Shown here in pieces: positions 45,611 through 57,542 of a DNA stretch of 64,000 bases. The stretch covers positions 14,323,672 to 14,387,671 of the forward strand of contig JABBOT010000004.1 in assembly GCA_016165875.1 (NCBI GenBank). Reading direction: 5' to 3'. The stretch comes from Acanthopleura granulata. Its lineage: Eukaryota; Mollusca; Polyplacophora; Chitonida; Chitonidae. The first letter of the stretch is position 1. Every line of letters starts with the position of its first letter. The notes below the pieces were generated by a model that searched no databases, had not been told where the DNA came from, and worked only from the letters and a program-made list of their open reading frames with translations. Made by a program: the position numbers and the translations under genes.

Positions 45611-47479
45611 GATCTTTGATCTTTACTATGACAGTGTAAAAGATTGCTATCACGGCAATTGCTATCACGACAATTTTTTTCCACCTCGCCTTTTGTTTGC
45701 TTTTTATTCGACGACAGTAAGGTTAAGGCAGTTTATGGGAGCATGATAATGAGACTGCACAATCATCTAGTTAAAATCAAAGACTGAAACTAAAGCAGGG
45801 ACGACAGTTTGGTCGCTGAAAAATGGTCAGGCCTATTTTCACTTTACCCCCAGTTAGATTATTATTGCAACTGTTCAGCAACTTGGTCATGACTTATCAT
45901 TACTTGCTTGAGCAGAAATATATGTAACTAAAATGCAGAAATGTTCTTCGCCAATTATTAAACGTCACTGGCTTAGAGTTACTCAAAATGATGTGTTATA
46001 TTAAACGAAAACAGTTCAAAGGGTTCAGTCCAACAGCAAAGTCCAGGTTTATAATGGAATGCAATATAAAAGACTATAACATGGAAAGTAAAATAGTAAC
46101 AGTGACAGTGCAATAGCTGGTGAATGGCCTCGCGTATCCAGTGAAATTCGGCCTGTGGTCATTTCAACTGTTTTATTCCAAAAGTCCATGTTAATGCTTC
46201 CCCTATGATCACATCATTAGCAGAAATGGGTAACCAAAATGAAGAGATGTCCGAATGTTAAATCAACTGATTATCATTTCACGGATGTCTAGTAAGAAGA
46301 CAGTTTTGTTCATTTTAGTTACTAAGCAAACAGTGTTGGTGAGATTCTACCAAGTCAGCTATTCCTGGGGTGATTCCCGTGAGCTTTTGCATCGATCTTT
46401 CAGTTTGGGCAGAAACAACCTGTGGAGATCTGAGGAAATTACCACTGTTGCCATGAGGAGTCGTGTACTAGGCCTAGTAGGCCCACTGTCAGAAATGCTT
46501 TCTACACAACCGGGCACTTCTCGGCTACAAAGGGATGTTACAGGTTATCAAGGGAGGGTAGAGCTAAACGTATAAACGTGGATTTTAAATTGCGGCAAAT
46601 AATCCAGTCGGACGTGGAACTAAAATATTTATGTTTCTCTCGAGCAGTAATTTAATATTGGAGTGTACGTGGGTGAGAAGATATTTGTAGAGAAACTACT
46701 CAGAATAGTTTCATACATGTAAACATTACTTTTTATCCCTGGTCAGAACCACAACCGCCGACACCAGGGCGTGCAAATGGTCTGTAATTTCAATTATTAA
46801 TCGCTTTCTGTCCACTTACAATGCCCAATCAACAAAGATTAACAATTTCTGTGGCTGTCTTGTGTTAAGTGTTATACAAAGTGGTATGCCCCCGTCTTAT
46901 AATACAGGGTATCATTTCATTATAATGTTAACTGGGTCAGCATGTGACCCAGGTCATGTCCCTGTACATGTCACAATCTGCACTAAGTTGCGGAGTCCAG
47001 AAAGCTCGGTACGATAGAGTATAAAAAAGCGGCGAATTTGCAACAGTACAAGTCCATCTAGTCGTCCATGGCAAAGATATATCTTCTGGGATTTGTTGTT
47101 AGAGGGTTATTAGGCCTAAGTGTTCGTCATCGTCAATCTGAACTTCATTTTCCTGTACGAGTACATTTTTCGAGTGAGTGTTGCTTCACCCACAATTTTG
47201 TGTTGAGCTTGCAGGGCTCATCGACTATTTTTTCACTTGGATACTAGTGGTGTCTTTCTCTTGGGGAGCTGTGGACATACCAGACATACTCGTGGTGTTT
47301 CGCCAGGATTTGTGGTCTGCAGTAATCTCTGTGAGAAACTATATTTTGTTATTGTTGGTATTGTTCTTGGATTTTTAATGTATATAAATTGTACAACATG
47401 GATTATATTATTCTATTGCATGTTTTGAATATATGAGTATATCTGAAGGTATTAAAGAGAAATCTTCATAAGACACGAT
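45611..47479. other. mostly unassigned
   Basis: Open frame 46255-46575 (106 codons) shows no family. A TATA-like box (GAGTATAAAAAAGC, 47018) lies about 45 bases upstream of a 59-codon frame, 47068-47247, starting MAKIYLLGFVVRGLLGLSVR, with a signal-like hydrophobic start. Too little to call a gene. Confidence 0.3.
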
Positions 47480-48290
47480 CTTTCTTATTAAGCAAACGCT
47501 ATATTGATGATTTGCTAACTGTGAAACACCCGTATATATCAAAGGCTGAGAAAAATATATCCATCTTCGCTGGATTTAAAAGGAAGCTACAGATTCTCCA
47601 GATGGCAAGCCTTATCTGGACTTGTACAAAGACGCTGACTATACGACAAGGGGGTGATTTCGATTATGATATGGTGAATTATCCCTACCTGGATAAAATG
47701 GTGTATACATATCTCGCCTTTAGCATTTGTTAGATCCTGTGTGCCGTGTGATGGTTTCAATCAATACCACAAGCTATTGTTGCAAAAACTAGTGTGTCAA
47801 GGATATTCCATCAAAGGATAATTCTTTATCCTTTCACTGAGTACAGCTCTCTTGTTAAGAAAATACAAACGGAGTGTTAAGAATCTCTGCGACTCTAACC
47901 TGGGGCTAGGGGCTATATGTTCATCGTGTTGAGTATGATCGCCACGTTGGGTATATGAATAGTTGCAATCAAAGCGCAATTGAGATATATATTACATTAT
48001 CGATACCATACATACTGAAATGGTACACGATTTGGAAACTGATTTTGTTCATCCACTTAGAACATTCATTGTGCCTTTTCGTCATCACTGTTGACTGCTT
48101 CCCTTTCCATGGATCTGTCCTAATTTTTATATTAGGTCTTAGGTGGTTTCTGTTATTTGTCGTTTTTGGAAACTTTTCTGACGATTATTGACTCGGAACG
48201 CTTATTTTGGTTGACGTCTGGTATACGAATATCCGGTTTCGACGCCTGGGTTCGTGTTTCTGTCTTTGATCTCGTCTATAGCTTATCGTT
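47480..48290 (+). pseudogene. reverse-transcriptase element with YIDD palm motif (copy D)
   Basis: From 47494 the plus strand reads KRYIDDLLTVKHPYISKAEK; the YIDD at 47500-47511 is the catalytic motif of the reverse-transcriptase palm. GGDFDYDMVNYPYLDKMVYT follows, then, after frameshifts, YHKLLLQKLVCQGYSIKG and LLRKYKRSV, the thumb. The shared 3' region runs from about 47925 (TGTTGAGTATGATCGCCACG) to 48290. Several stops make it inactive. Fingers and earlier palm motifs are missing, so it is 5'-truncated. Best guess is a Penelope-like or related non-LTR family; no endonuclease was seen. Confidence 0.58.
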
Positions 48291-50328
48291 GTCTGGGAAT
48301 TGAACAAGTTATTCTTTGCCTCTGAAATGGATGATGCACATATGGACAAGCTTCTGTTTTACAGTCTTCATATTTGAATGGAAATGTCAGTCTGTCTGTA
48401 TTCAGGGTCACAGACAACCTAGATCAATATACAAACATGGTTGGTCTTCAATGTGCCAAACTGCAATTAATCATATCTTGCACGTGTTTACCTGTGAATG
48501 TACACACTTGGAAGCAAAGCTTTCACTCACTGCAATATGACATAGTGCACCAAAGTCACTCAATGGTGGCTACCTAGTGTATTTTGGCAGCAGCTAGTCA
48601 CGTAAGATAAAATGGATTTCATCTGCTAGTAAACGGTCGACATGCCTGGTCTCATAGATTTCCTTTACACTGATCACATGGGGTCGTGAAAGGCTCTAGC
48701 ACAGAGAGTAAAAGCGATGTGATAATTGGCAAATGGTCATAGGTAACTAGTTGAGTCCAACCTCCTGTCAGTTCATCTAAGTTAAGGTTTTATTCAAACT
48801 GTACGTGTAATTGCATAAATAGTACAGCAATTAACAAGCCCGTAGCAGCATGGCTTTAGCAGAATAAGGTAAAAAAATGGCGGTAATATTATTGTATTTG
48901 ATGGCCCTAATGTATTGTATTAGACGCCACTGCCGTCTTCCCCTTGTTTTGAAAGTATAATAAATACCGGGGCGCATGGCTTACATGTATTGTCAGTTAG
49001 GTGGAAATTTTGCACAATTACCTCCAGCAAATCCTGTCTATCGACTTTCACTTATACCTGAACAGAGTAGTTAACATCACGATAACATTTATGTCAAAAC
49101 CACGACTATTTTGTTCATAAGGTGATACATAAAGCTAATACCGTATCCACCATGCATTTTGGCTTCAGACTGACAATTTGCTTCTATAATTTTATTGTTC
49201 CTGTTAAACCAGGCAAGAAAATAACAACAAAGAAAAAACGTATTTCAATTTATTTTTCCTTTATTTCTCATTATGGTGTAATCACACTCAGTCAAATAAG
49301 CCTAATGACCCTCTCTTATTTTGCAGCAGGAAAGTGAAGTATTCATCAGCGAACTGGCCAGAAAACTTCGATTTATTTTGTGAATCATCTGGCGTCAGAC
49401 TGCTTCTTTTACGGAACTCCTGAATCTCTGGTACAGTGCTAAGTGAATTACATGCTACAGTTCGTTTTCAATGTAAACTATCTTAAAATACTGAAAGGTG
49501 TCGTGCAAAAGGTGGGTAATTGAAAAACAATAAATTATACTTACCTTCGTTGTTTTTGTTTGTTTTTCAGATCATTGCATGGCCAGGATGGTTCCGTGTA
49601 AAATTTTGCCCACATCGGTCAAAATCCCAAATTACATGAAATTCGCAGTTACATGTGTGGGATATTTTTAATTTCGCCTAGAGTTAAGTTGCAAGACCGA
49701 CATATTCTCTCTGTTGTTTCCGAGCACAAACTGGTTGTCCATTGGCCCCGACGTCATATTACAAATGCAAGTAGATGAGCCCCAACCCAACCCCCTTCCT
49801 CCAAGTACAAGTTGCCTATATCTAGCAGGTACAAATTGCCAATGTCTAGCAGCTTTATAGAGATGAATCGAAGGAACTGGAAGAATCACCAGACAGCACT
49901 TGATTTTGAATGTTTCCCCCTTTATACATGAATGGTGGAAATCATTAGGGATAAAACAAGTTTTATTGAGAGTCTCAGATATCGAGGATCATCATCGTCC
50001 AAGAGTCCACCCGAGGACTGCTTTTTGTAGAGTTGTTCTGCTTACATCGGAACTATTCAAAAATAAAATTACAAGAGGAGAGGATGGTCAATATTCAAAT
50101 AAAAGTTGCTTGGATTTGCCAGGAAAATTGAAAAGAACATTAATGTGTACGCGAACACATTCCTTGGAGTGCCATTCACAAAAAAGTTTTAATGCTGTGA
50201 CAGAACGCAGCACATCATCAAAGGGTTTTGTAATATTCAGATACCCTTAAAAATTTAAATTTTGAATCACAGGCTGTTCTCTACGGGAGCCCCTTGGTGC
50301 CACTGTAAATAAAAAAAATTGTCCGGCT
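48291..50328. other. unassigned
   Basis: Short overlapping frames only. The 116-codon plus frame 49900-50250 (rich in H, S and K) has no family features and no promoter or splice support. Confidence 0.35.
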
Positions 50329-50586
50329 AATTCGTTAAAACGGACTACTATTCCGTTTTAACGAATTACTAATCCGTTTAAACGAATTAACAACCCGTTT
50401 TAACGGACAACTAATCCGTTATAACCATGTAATAAGTCGTTATAACGGCTTACTAATTCCTTAAAACGGATTATTAATCCATTATAACGATTCAATACGT
50501 CGTTTTAACGTTTTAGCGATTTAATAAGTCGTTAACGGAGTTCTAATTCTTTAAAATGGATCAGTAGTCCGTTATAAACGTTATTA
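50329..50586. repeat. 21-bp periodic array of palindromic CGTT-AACG cores
   Basis: Unit starts fall at 50329, 50350, 50371, 50392, 50413, 50434, 50455, 50476 and 50497, exactly 21 bases apart, then 50545 and 50566 after one slip. A typical unit is AATCCGTTTTAACGGATTAC. Each centre is a 10-base CGTTxxAACG-like palindrome (CGTTATAACG, CGTTTAAACG, CGTTTTAACG or its complement), while bases around it drift. About 12 units are present. The 21-base period equals two turns of DNA, so all cores face the same side of the helix. Confidence 0.93.
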
Positions 50587-53164
50587 TTGCTTCATCATCT
50601 GGCACAGCATGTTCCCCAGATCACATCAGCATCAGGTCTACACAGAGTACTATGACATGTCAGTGTGTATATTTCTTAATATATTTAGCCTACTGTATTT
50701 TAGTCGTGTCCAAATCGTTTAGCAAGTGTAAGTCATATACAAATTGATATGCCAAGATTTTTATGAGACACTGTGATCAAGTTAACTGTGACCAGCAACT
50801 CTGTCGGAGGACGGCGTTGTTGTTGTTCTGCTTCTTGGATATGCCGGTGTTCTTGTTCTCTATCAGATATGTAATGTCTTTCTATATTTGTGTGTACTAA
50901 TCCAATACCCTGATGCTTATATCTTAAACTGCCACATTTGATATTTCATTGTATTCCTGATCAAGTTTTTCTTAAATCATCATACATTTCTTCTGGTCAA
51001 TTAACGCTACATTGATATACTATTTTGAAAAAAGCTCCAAATAGCTGATTACTATTTAGCTGTTGGCCAAATGTCCAGACGATTGACATGATTTGTTAGT
51101 AATACGGTGCCTGACCCTCAGGTTGGTGGTTCGAAACCCGGAGTAGTAGACAGTGTAGTTAGACAGTGTTCAGCAAGCTGTGTGATTCTCGGAAGGTGGA
51201 AATCCCATACAAATAATCTATTTGTTTATCTAATTATTTGTTTGATTGGTGTTTTGCACCCTTCAGAATAAACCCATATAATTAAAGAGAAATAATTATA
51301 TAATACTGCAGCGATTCAGATTGTTGTATTTGCCTCATGTGTGTCCTTTTCTTATATCTTCTCCTTAGATAAACAGGTACCTATGAGTGCAATACTATTC
51401 ATCCTGTTCGATATAAGCCTGTTCGATATTTAACGTGCCGAGTGAAGGTCGTTAAATCATTAAACCAATCTGGATTCTCTCCCCTGAACTTGGAGCCGTC
51501 GCTACTATTTGGATTCGATTCCATAACATTTCCTGAGCTCGGGTTAGATTCCGGTTACGGTAAATGAGACTTGATTTTCTCATATGAAATGAAAGTTCAC
51601 CAATAACAGATTCCCGGCAAATCAGATGATGATAATTTTTCATGAAGAGGAAGAAACCAGCAGTTGAAATAAGTACCAAACCATTAGATCCCATGTATAT
51701 GGGACTGAGTCCCATTTAAGCACTCTACATGCTACAGAGAGTCCCACGTGACACTGTCCCGGGTTGTGGTTTCCAAAGTTCACTTTCTGTTCTGATATAA
51801 AGCCTATATTGTCCAGAACTGAATTCCCAGGTAATTTTCACCTCTAGGAGGCTGGAGCAGGATTCTGGATTCCCAGATTTTTTGTGACAAATTGATTCCC
51901 AGAATTCTGCCACTAGATTCCCGATTTCCTGGGACTGATTCCCACTAAATTTCAAACTGTTTCAGAGTTCTTAGATCGGGACACACTTCACTGTTCTTGG
52001 AACTGGGACTGTTTCCCACTTCACCGTACAAGAATTTTCCCACTCTTAATACAGTATCTACTTACTTTGGATGCTTACCAGCAGCTTCATGCTTATTCCT
52101 GGCAGATTCCAAGGCCATCCAGCAAAAACTGACATTCAGCGTATTTATAGGTTTCCACATGGTGTGGGCGGAACCAAAAACTATAATAAGAGATTCTGAC
52201 TGGTTGTAAACACAGATGGCGGTCGTAACCAAGAACTTCACAGAAATGGCTTCCCTTCGATGTCAAAATCGAAACTCCAGTGTTAGAAACGTCCAAATTT
52301 TTACCCATATAACTCAAAAACTATAACCAATTTCCACACGAAGGTATTAAATGATAAATTACTTTTCAAGTGGTAGTAGGAAAATCCTTGTCCCGTTTCT
52401 AGAAGTCTTTAAGTTTGGGTTTTAGTAAGATCCTAATTATCATAAAAGTACAAAAATGGCGAGCAGACAAACTTGTGATTTCGAAGTCGAACTGAGGACC
52501 ATATATGTCAGTTTACTACATAAAATAAAAGTAAATACACCAGGTAAGAATTTTCTAGGTACAATGGTAACATAAATTTCCTAAATTTCGACATTGATGA
52601 AACTAAGAGTTGAAAAATACTTATACATGAACATAAATATACATGAACGCGGAAGCAACAACAACTCTCGTTCGTGATTTAGATAAAAATAGGCTTAAAA
52701 CTTCCTATGAAATCCAATAATCATAACTTCAGCAGATATTTACTAAACAAATTAAGTACAATGCCCTCAGAGAACAATATCGGTGCAACTTTTCGGAAAG
52801 TACAGTGAAACTCTCAAAAGATGTGAACACAATGTCAAGTGACATAAAAGTTATAATCAAAAATTTATTTTCCCAAATCCTGCTTTCTTAAATCCCGCTA
52901 CAAAACTGTTTGTTAATTTAACATTGTTTTTCACTCTCTTTAATTACAAATACACTATGTATACAGTACAAGTTGCACTCAGTTTGATCCACAGTGTATT
53001 TTGTTGTAAATAAACAAGTGCATAATTCTAACTATAAATTTAAAACCAGTTGTGAAGTTACTACTACTGCCTCACACTTTTTGCACCTAAAACCCCGTGA
53101 ATGTACAAACACCCATGAAATATATTTTACATGTTAATCTTTACTCCGTATTTACTTACTTTAG
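50587..53164. other. mostly unassigned
   Basis: No coding family. At 51222-51262 TTTGTTTATCTAATTATTTG then TTTGATTGGTGTTTTGCACC looks like a decayed reversed SINE tail. At 51800-52010 the phrases GGACTGATTCCCACT, GATTCCCAGA and TGGGACTGTTTCCCACTT repeat loosely, a low-complexity patch. Confidence 0.35.
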
Positions 53165-53434
53165 GTACTGGGTCTCCATGGCCTAGTGATTAGCGTGCCA
53201 GTGCGACATAATGACCCAGGATCCGCACCCATGCGGTAGTTATGAGTTCAAGCCCAGCTCATGCTGGCTCCCTCTTCGGTCGCACGTGGGAAGGCCTGAC
53301 AGCAAACTGGGGATGTTCGTGGGTTTCTCCTGGGCTTTGTTCGGTTTCCTCCCACCATGATGCTGACCGCGGTTCTATAAGTGAATAGTCTTTATTGAGG
53401 CTTAAAACGCCAATGAAACAAATAAATAAATAAA
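53165..53434 (+). mobile_element. SINE, full length
   Basis: Same family as 24159: head GGTCTCCATGGCCTAGTGAT with A-box-like sequence, CATAATGACCCAGGATCCGC, B box TGAGTTCAAGCCCAGC, TCATGCTGGCTCCCTCTTCG, CGTGGGAAGGCCTGACAGCA, CCTCCCACCATGATGCTGAC, and the tail AACGCCAATGAAACAAATAA with AAAT repeats. The A box is more diverged than in the 24-kb copy. Confidence 0.9.
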
Positions 53435-54227
53435 TCTGTTGTACTTTTTGCGGATATGGTTAGCAATACGACGAACGATCGGCAGCTAACATAGGTGACT
53501 CTCTGGGTTGGTCTATCGATGTCAATTGGCCTAAGTTCTGACATCTCTTATGACTGGATGATGTAGAATAAAACTGATTGATTTGCGCTTGTTTCTTTAA
53601 AAATAGAAACATTTGGTAAAAGAGTGGATATCGCAATGAAGCGGAAAGATTGTCAGGTGTTAATCTGTCCCAATGTACAAACAACATTTTGCTTAGTGTG
53701 ATTACACAAGCCAAGGTACCTTGCATGTGTTTGATCAGATTTCCTTGACACATTAAATATGAAGTGAAATTTAAGTAAAAATACTTTCAGCGAGATAAAT
53801 TAGGCAACAACAGTTATGCGAATCGAATAGATTGAGTAAGATTTATATTTCAGTAAAAACAAAAGCTAAAAACTAGTTGAATAAAGATTTTGTATTTTTG
53901 TGGACTCATTGTGAAACAACATTTATCCCTGTATAGCATTTGTAGTTTTCTAATTCCGTTTTATGTATTATTCTCCCTTCCATGTGGATTGGTATGCGAT
54001 TCGTGCAGCCAATGAAGATGTCTGAAAAGAGTACTTAGAACACCAAGGCGACAATTTGGAGGTACAGACATTCTGCAAGGCAGGTGTATCATCTCAAGCA
54101 GTGACGGAAAACCAAAAGCGACAAACTAAGATACTGAACAGGTTGAGACAAACATTGCTATTAAAGCTCTGTGGTGGATTCGGACAAAATTGATTCATAA
54201 CACAGTAACGGCACTACAAAGCAAGAT
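53435..54227. other. unassigned upstream region of the HECT relic
   Basis: A 97-codon minus frame (53460-53753) has no family features. No TATA box was seen just upstream of 54228. Confidence 0.35.
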
Positions 54228-56099
54228 ATGCCTAAGAACAACAATAAAATTTGACTGTCAGGAAATAATAATGTGTCGAAAGACACGAGAAAGATCGAAA
54301 CATGTTGGACAGATTTCGGCGAAAAAGGACATGTTCAGGTTAGAACGAAAAAAGGAGGAGGAACGAGAAGGGTTGACGTAAAGAAAGATGCCAATAAGTA
54401 CGATGTTCTTCAGATGGCAAAATCGCTTTTCTTTGCAAAGGGACAGTCTTCTCGGGGAAAAATTGATGATTTCAACTTTGAGATCGGCGATTTTTCCGAG
54501 AACATTATGGGACAAAGTAGGAAAACCGTTGGAGAGATTACAAAAGGGCCGGTATGACGATCCTTCGCTTTTACATGGCGACAAAAGCGAAGAATGCTCA
54601 CACCTGTCCTATTTTACCCGCCGAATCTTCGGCTGAGCAGAATGTAAGAAATATTAACGAAAACACATTAGAGTCTGTCAACGTTTCCGAAGGAGACACT
54701 CTTCCCGGTTTACCATCTATTTCTCTGGAATCCGTGTTTGATCAGTCTGAGTCTGAAGTGTTTTTCAACTTCAAGGAAATTGACAGTTTACGGCCTTCGA
54801 ATGAAAATGCCGATAACTAGGTTTAAATGAATGACCACGATGTATCTTCAAATTCTCCCGTTACTGGTGAAACGAATACAGCTGATGGTATCTCTCTTTT
54901 GGCAATAGCGTCTTTCTTGATGGAAGGCAGAGATGGACATGGCTCCAGCTACAGAGAAACTAGCCAGCCTTCGCAAGTATATCACAATATGATAACAGAT
55001 CAACCCCCTGACGGTTTTATTCCTGACAGCCCAATACTGCAATCTCCAAATCAAAAACCAAATTTTCAAATGGTCATTCGCCCTGGCGTTAGCCCTCAGG
55101 TCTATTTTAAAGACGCCGATATACACCAAAAACATCTTACCATCATCAGGGTGCTTTAAAATGGGGATCAAGAAATTGTCGAAGACACAGGTGGGGTGTT
55201 GCGTGACTTGCTCTCAGATTTCTGGAAAGACTTTACAGTAAATGCACGCTTGGAAGATTTGTCAAAGTGCACAGTCTCCGGCACGATTTGGGGGCAGAAG
55301 ATTATTGTATGGGTTGGACACTGCAGTCTATTGGCCGACAGCCCTGTCAAAGTTCTTCCTGTTGATCTGCCTCGGAGGGGAAGCAGTGCGGTCCGATGTT
55401 CCAATGGCCGATTTAGCAAATTTCATTTCCCAATCCGAAAAGGAGGTTGTCGAGATGGCAGTTCATGATTTCAACAGCTTGGACCCAGACGATCTGATGG
55501 AGACCCTAGATGTCCATGTACAGGCAAATGCGGGAAATGTAACTTCCACCGTCCTTGAAACATCTCACAAGGAACTGGTTCAAATGCCTATGTTCTTGAG
55601 CGGCTGTTGGCGAGACATTCTCCGGGACTCACGTCTAACAGAATCAAACTTAGGTGACATGTACGCAGCACTTTCACTGATCCACAAGCGTGTGCATAAC
55701 CTGCTGCAGTTTCCAGGCAGCACCAACGGCCATCTCAACGAAACTGCCAAGCACTTGGAAAGATATGTCAAGGAACTAAGCGACTAAAAACTGGGCTTGT
55801 TTCTGAGATTCTGTACCGGGTCGGATCTAATAACTGTTTCCCAGAGTCAAAGTTTTCTCAACGTCCAATTTGTCGATCTTACAGGATTGGCCCAAAGACC
55901 AGTGAGCCACACTTGCGGGTGCGTTTTGGAGTTGTCCCAAAACTTTGAAAACTTCCTGGAATTTCGCGCAGAATTCGATGGGGTGCTTGAAAGCAATGTG
56001 GGTGTGCTGGACATAGGTCAACAGGCACTATGGACTGATGACAGAGCCTCGTTCCTGTTCCTGGATTCTGTGGCTAAGGGGACAATAAATGTTACCTAG
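54228..56099 (+). pseudogene. HECT-type ubiquitin ligase gene with in-frame stops
   Basis: Likely original start ATG at 54228 (MPKNNNKI), then an in-frame TGA. The N-terminal part (GTRRVDVKKDANKYDVLQMA) has a compact basic-hydrophobic pattern; TILRFYMATKAK follows after a frame change at 54554, where stop and start overlap as ATGA. A Ser/Asn-rich linker has stops at 54818 and 54824. The HECT part begins EIVEDTGGVLRDLLSDFWKD (about 55175), with another stop at 55157 and a frameshift near 55290. It continues NFISQSEKEVVEMAVHDFNS, then an in-frame TAA at 55785, then LGLFLRFCTGSDLI and RPVSHTCGCVLEL. The Cys of HTC (55914-55916) matches the catalytic cysteine that accepts ubiquitin. The family resembles intronless, multicopy HECT proteins of invertebrates and fish (G2E3-like). 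No introns are visible. Confidence 0.68.
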
Positions 56100-56940
56100 A
56101 ACTTTTGCCAGATATTTCATCCACCGGTATGGTGTCTGATACAGAGGACAGGAAAGTACCTCATAACGTTTCATGTGTGTATTATATTCTATTCAATATG
56201 CGTTTGTTGTCCTAGATGGCACTGTTAATATTACTTGAATTTGTATTAAGCGGGTAATTTTTTTCTTGCAAGAAGTACTTATATTTTCCAATTCATGTTG
56301 TTTCAGTTTTAAGTGCATCTAATTTTGCTCGCATAGCAGTACATTATAATTGTAGCATTTCGTATTTTGATAAAGGTTTATGAGTATATGTAGAAAACGC
56401 CATCCGATTTTTGTGTCAACAAAGTGGTCAGGCCTGTTAGCTCAGTGGGTTAGACAGCGGCTCCACTGTAAATATATGGAGAGTGAGTCGTTAGCGTAAA
56501 CCCGGATTACCACTCCATGGGGTAACTACTGTGGAAAAGGGCCAACAAACCCGGCTTTTGCTTTTGCTCGCGGCTTAGGTTTCGGTTCGACCCCAAGTGT
56601 AGGAAATTTTTTTCTCTTTTTTTCACCACGATATTTTCTTGGCACTTCACTAAAGTGGAAGACTCATGGCTCAGTCGAGGTCTGGTTTACCAGACTGAAT
56701 TAGGTCATTTATTTTATCTCTGAGTATGGACAGGTCGTATGTCTGATCTTGCATGGTGCTGTAAAGTTTATGTAGAGTATACACAGCTATATACCATCTG
56801 ACCTGAATTGCGGCCAGAGTGAGTATATTGGATAAGCGTGATAGATACATCTTATAGACGACTTGCGGTTAATACACCAAGTATATCGAACTCCGGTATC
56901 CCACCTCTCCGTCGAAACCGTTAATTGGCGGATAGTTTTT
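56100..56940. other. intergenic region with a tRNA-like element
   Basis: No coding frame. It separates the HECT relic from the Polinton-like element; the element's left terminal repeat should lie here or further left, but I could not find its partner because the right end is outside the window. Confidence 0.4.
56436..56610 (+). other. split tRNA-like element
   Basis: GTTAGCTCAGTGGGTTAGAC is a good D-arm with A box, and CTCCA...TGGAG could be an anticodon stem with GTA in the loop. The T-arm, GGTTTCGGTTCGACCCCAAG, comes only about 135 bases later and is followed by T runs (TTTTTTTC, TCTTTTTTTC) that could end Pol III transcription. The acceptor stem does not pair convincingly. A SINE head or a tRNA with an insertion are both possible. 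Confidence 0.35.
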
Positions 56941-57540
56941 TCATGAATGCTGCGCGGCTTCGTCCCGCTCCTGCTGGTCTAACTCTTCTTTCGTTTTCTT
57001 ATTTAATGAAAACGAGTTATGTGCTGTACTGACTCGAATCTGTTGTTTCATTTCTCCGTATTTTTCGACTTCACCGAGTATTAACCAAAACTCGGTATCC
57101 GAAAGCTTACCGTCAATTAGCGCTGTTGAAACGTGGTCGGTGATGGAATTAAGCTTACTCTCAGCCAGTAAGCGAATTTCATTGTGTTTCTTACCTTTAA
57201 CGGACAGGCGCCGGCTTACACACTTACCCACTCCACTGAGAAGGCCGCAGGCCAAGGCCGTGCCTTCCATACCTATAGCTATATGGGCCGCAATTATCGT
57301 GGTCAACACTCCGACACCTGCGACTCTCAAACCCATAATTGCCCTCAGTAGCGCGGTATCAATACCATCAACTCCGTTGACTGCCCTATGGTATTTTTTG
57401 CATAGAGTAGCTCTGGCATCTCTCTCGCATCCCAACTCCTTTTTCAGAGTGCGAATATGTTGTAATCTATACTTGTGCGGATCTTCAGTCGGGGGTGGGG
57501 GGGTGGCAGATGAGTCTAGTGCTGGATACAGTTGCGCCAT
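56941..57540 (-). CDS. conserved accessory protein, 199 aa, intact
   Basis: Open from ATG at 57540 to the stop at 56941-56943. Residues 1-25 are Pro-rich (SSATPPPPTEDPHKYRLQ). Residues 26-60 form a charged helix (IRTLKKELGCERDARATLCK). Residues 60-105 are a Gly/Ala-rich hydrophobic stretch (MGLRVAGVGVLTTIIAAHIA, then GMEGTALACGLLSGVG) that may be one or two membrane helices. A basic segment (SRRLSVKGKKHNEIRLLAES) and a helical tail (DHVSTALIDGKLSDTEFWLI) follow. I recognise this layout from uncharacterised ORFs in invertebrate mobile elements, but no function is known to me. It is preceded by the 58-codon ORF with a 2-base gap. It is the longest unbroken gene of the element. Confidence 0.72.
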   Translation of the reverse strand: MAQLYPALDSSATPPPPTEDPHKYRLQHIRTLKKELGCERDARATLCKKYHRAVNGVDGIDTALLRAIMGLRVAGVGVLTTIIAAHIAIGMEGTALACGLLSGVGKCVSRRLSVKGKKHNEIRLLAESKLNSITDHVSTALIDGKLSDTEFWLILGEVEKYGEMKQQIRVSTAHNSFSLNKKTKEELDQQERDEAAQHS

Positions 57541-57542
57541 CT

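Noticed and set aside
46255..46575. 106-codon plus-strand frame
   Set aside because: No family resemblance and no supporting signals.
49900..50250. 116-codon plus-strand frame beside the 21-bp array
   Set aside because: No recognisable domain and no regulatory context; chance length is plausible.
50329..50586. CRISPR-like palindromic repeat array
   Set aside because: There are no spacers; the palindromic cores lie within contiguous 21-base units in eukaryotic DNA.
51060..51262. Complete SINE with B box GGTTCGAAACCC
   Set aside because: The B-box-like phrase is on the plus strand while the tail is in minus orientation, so the parts do not form one element.
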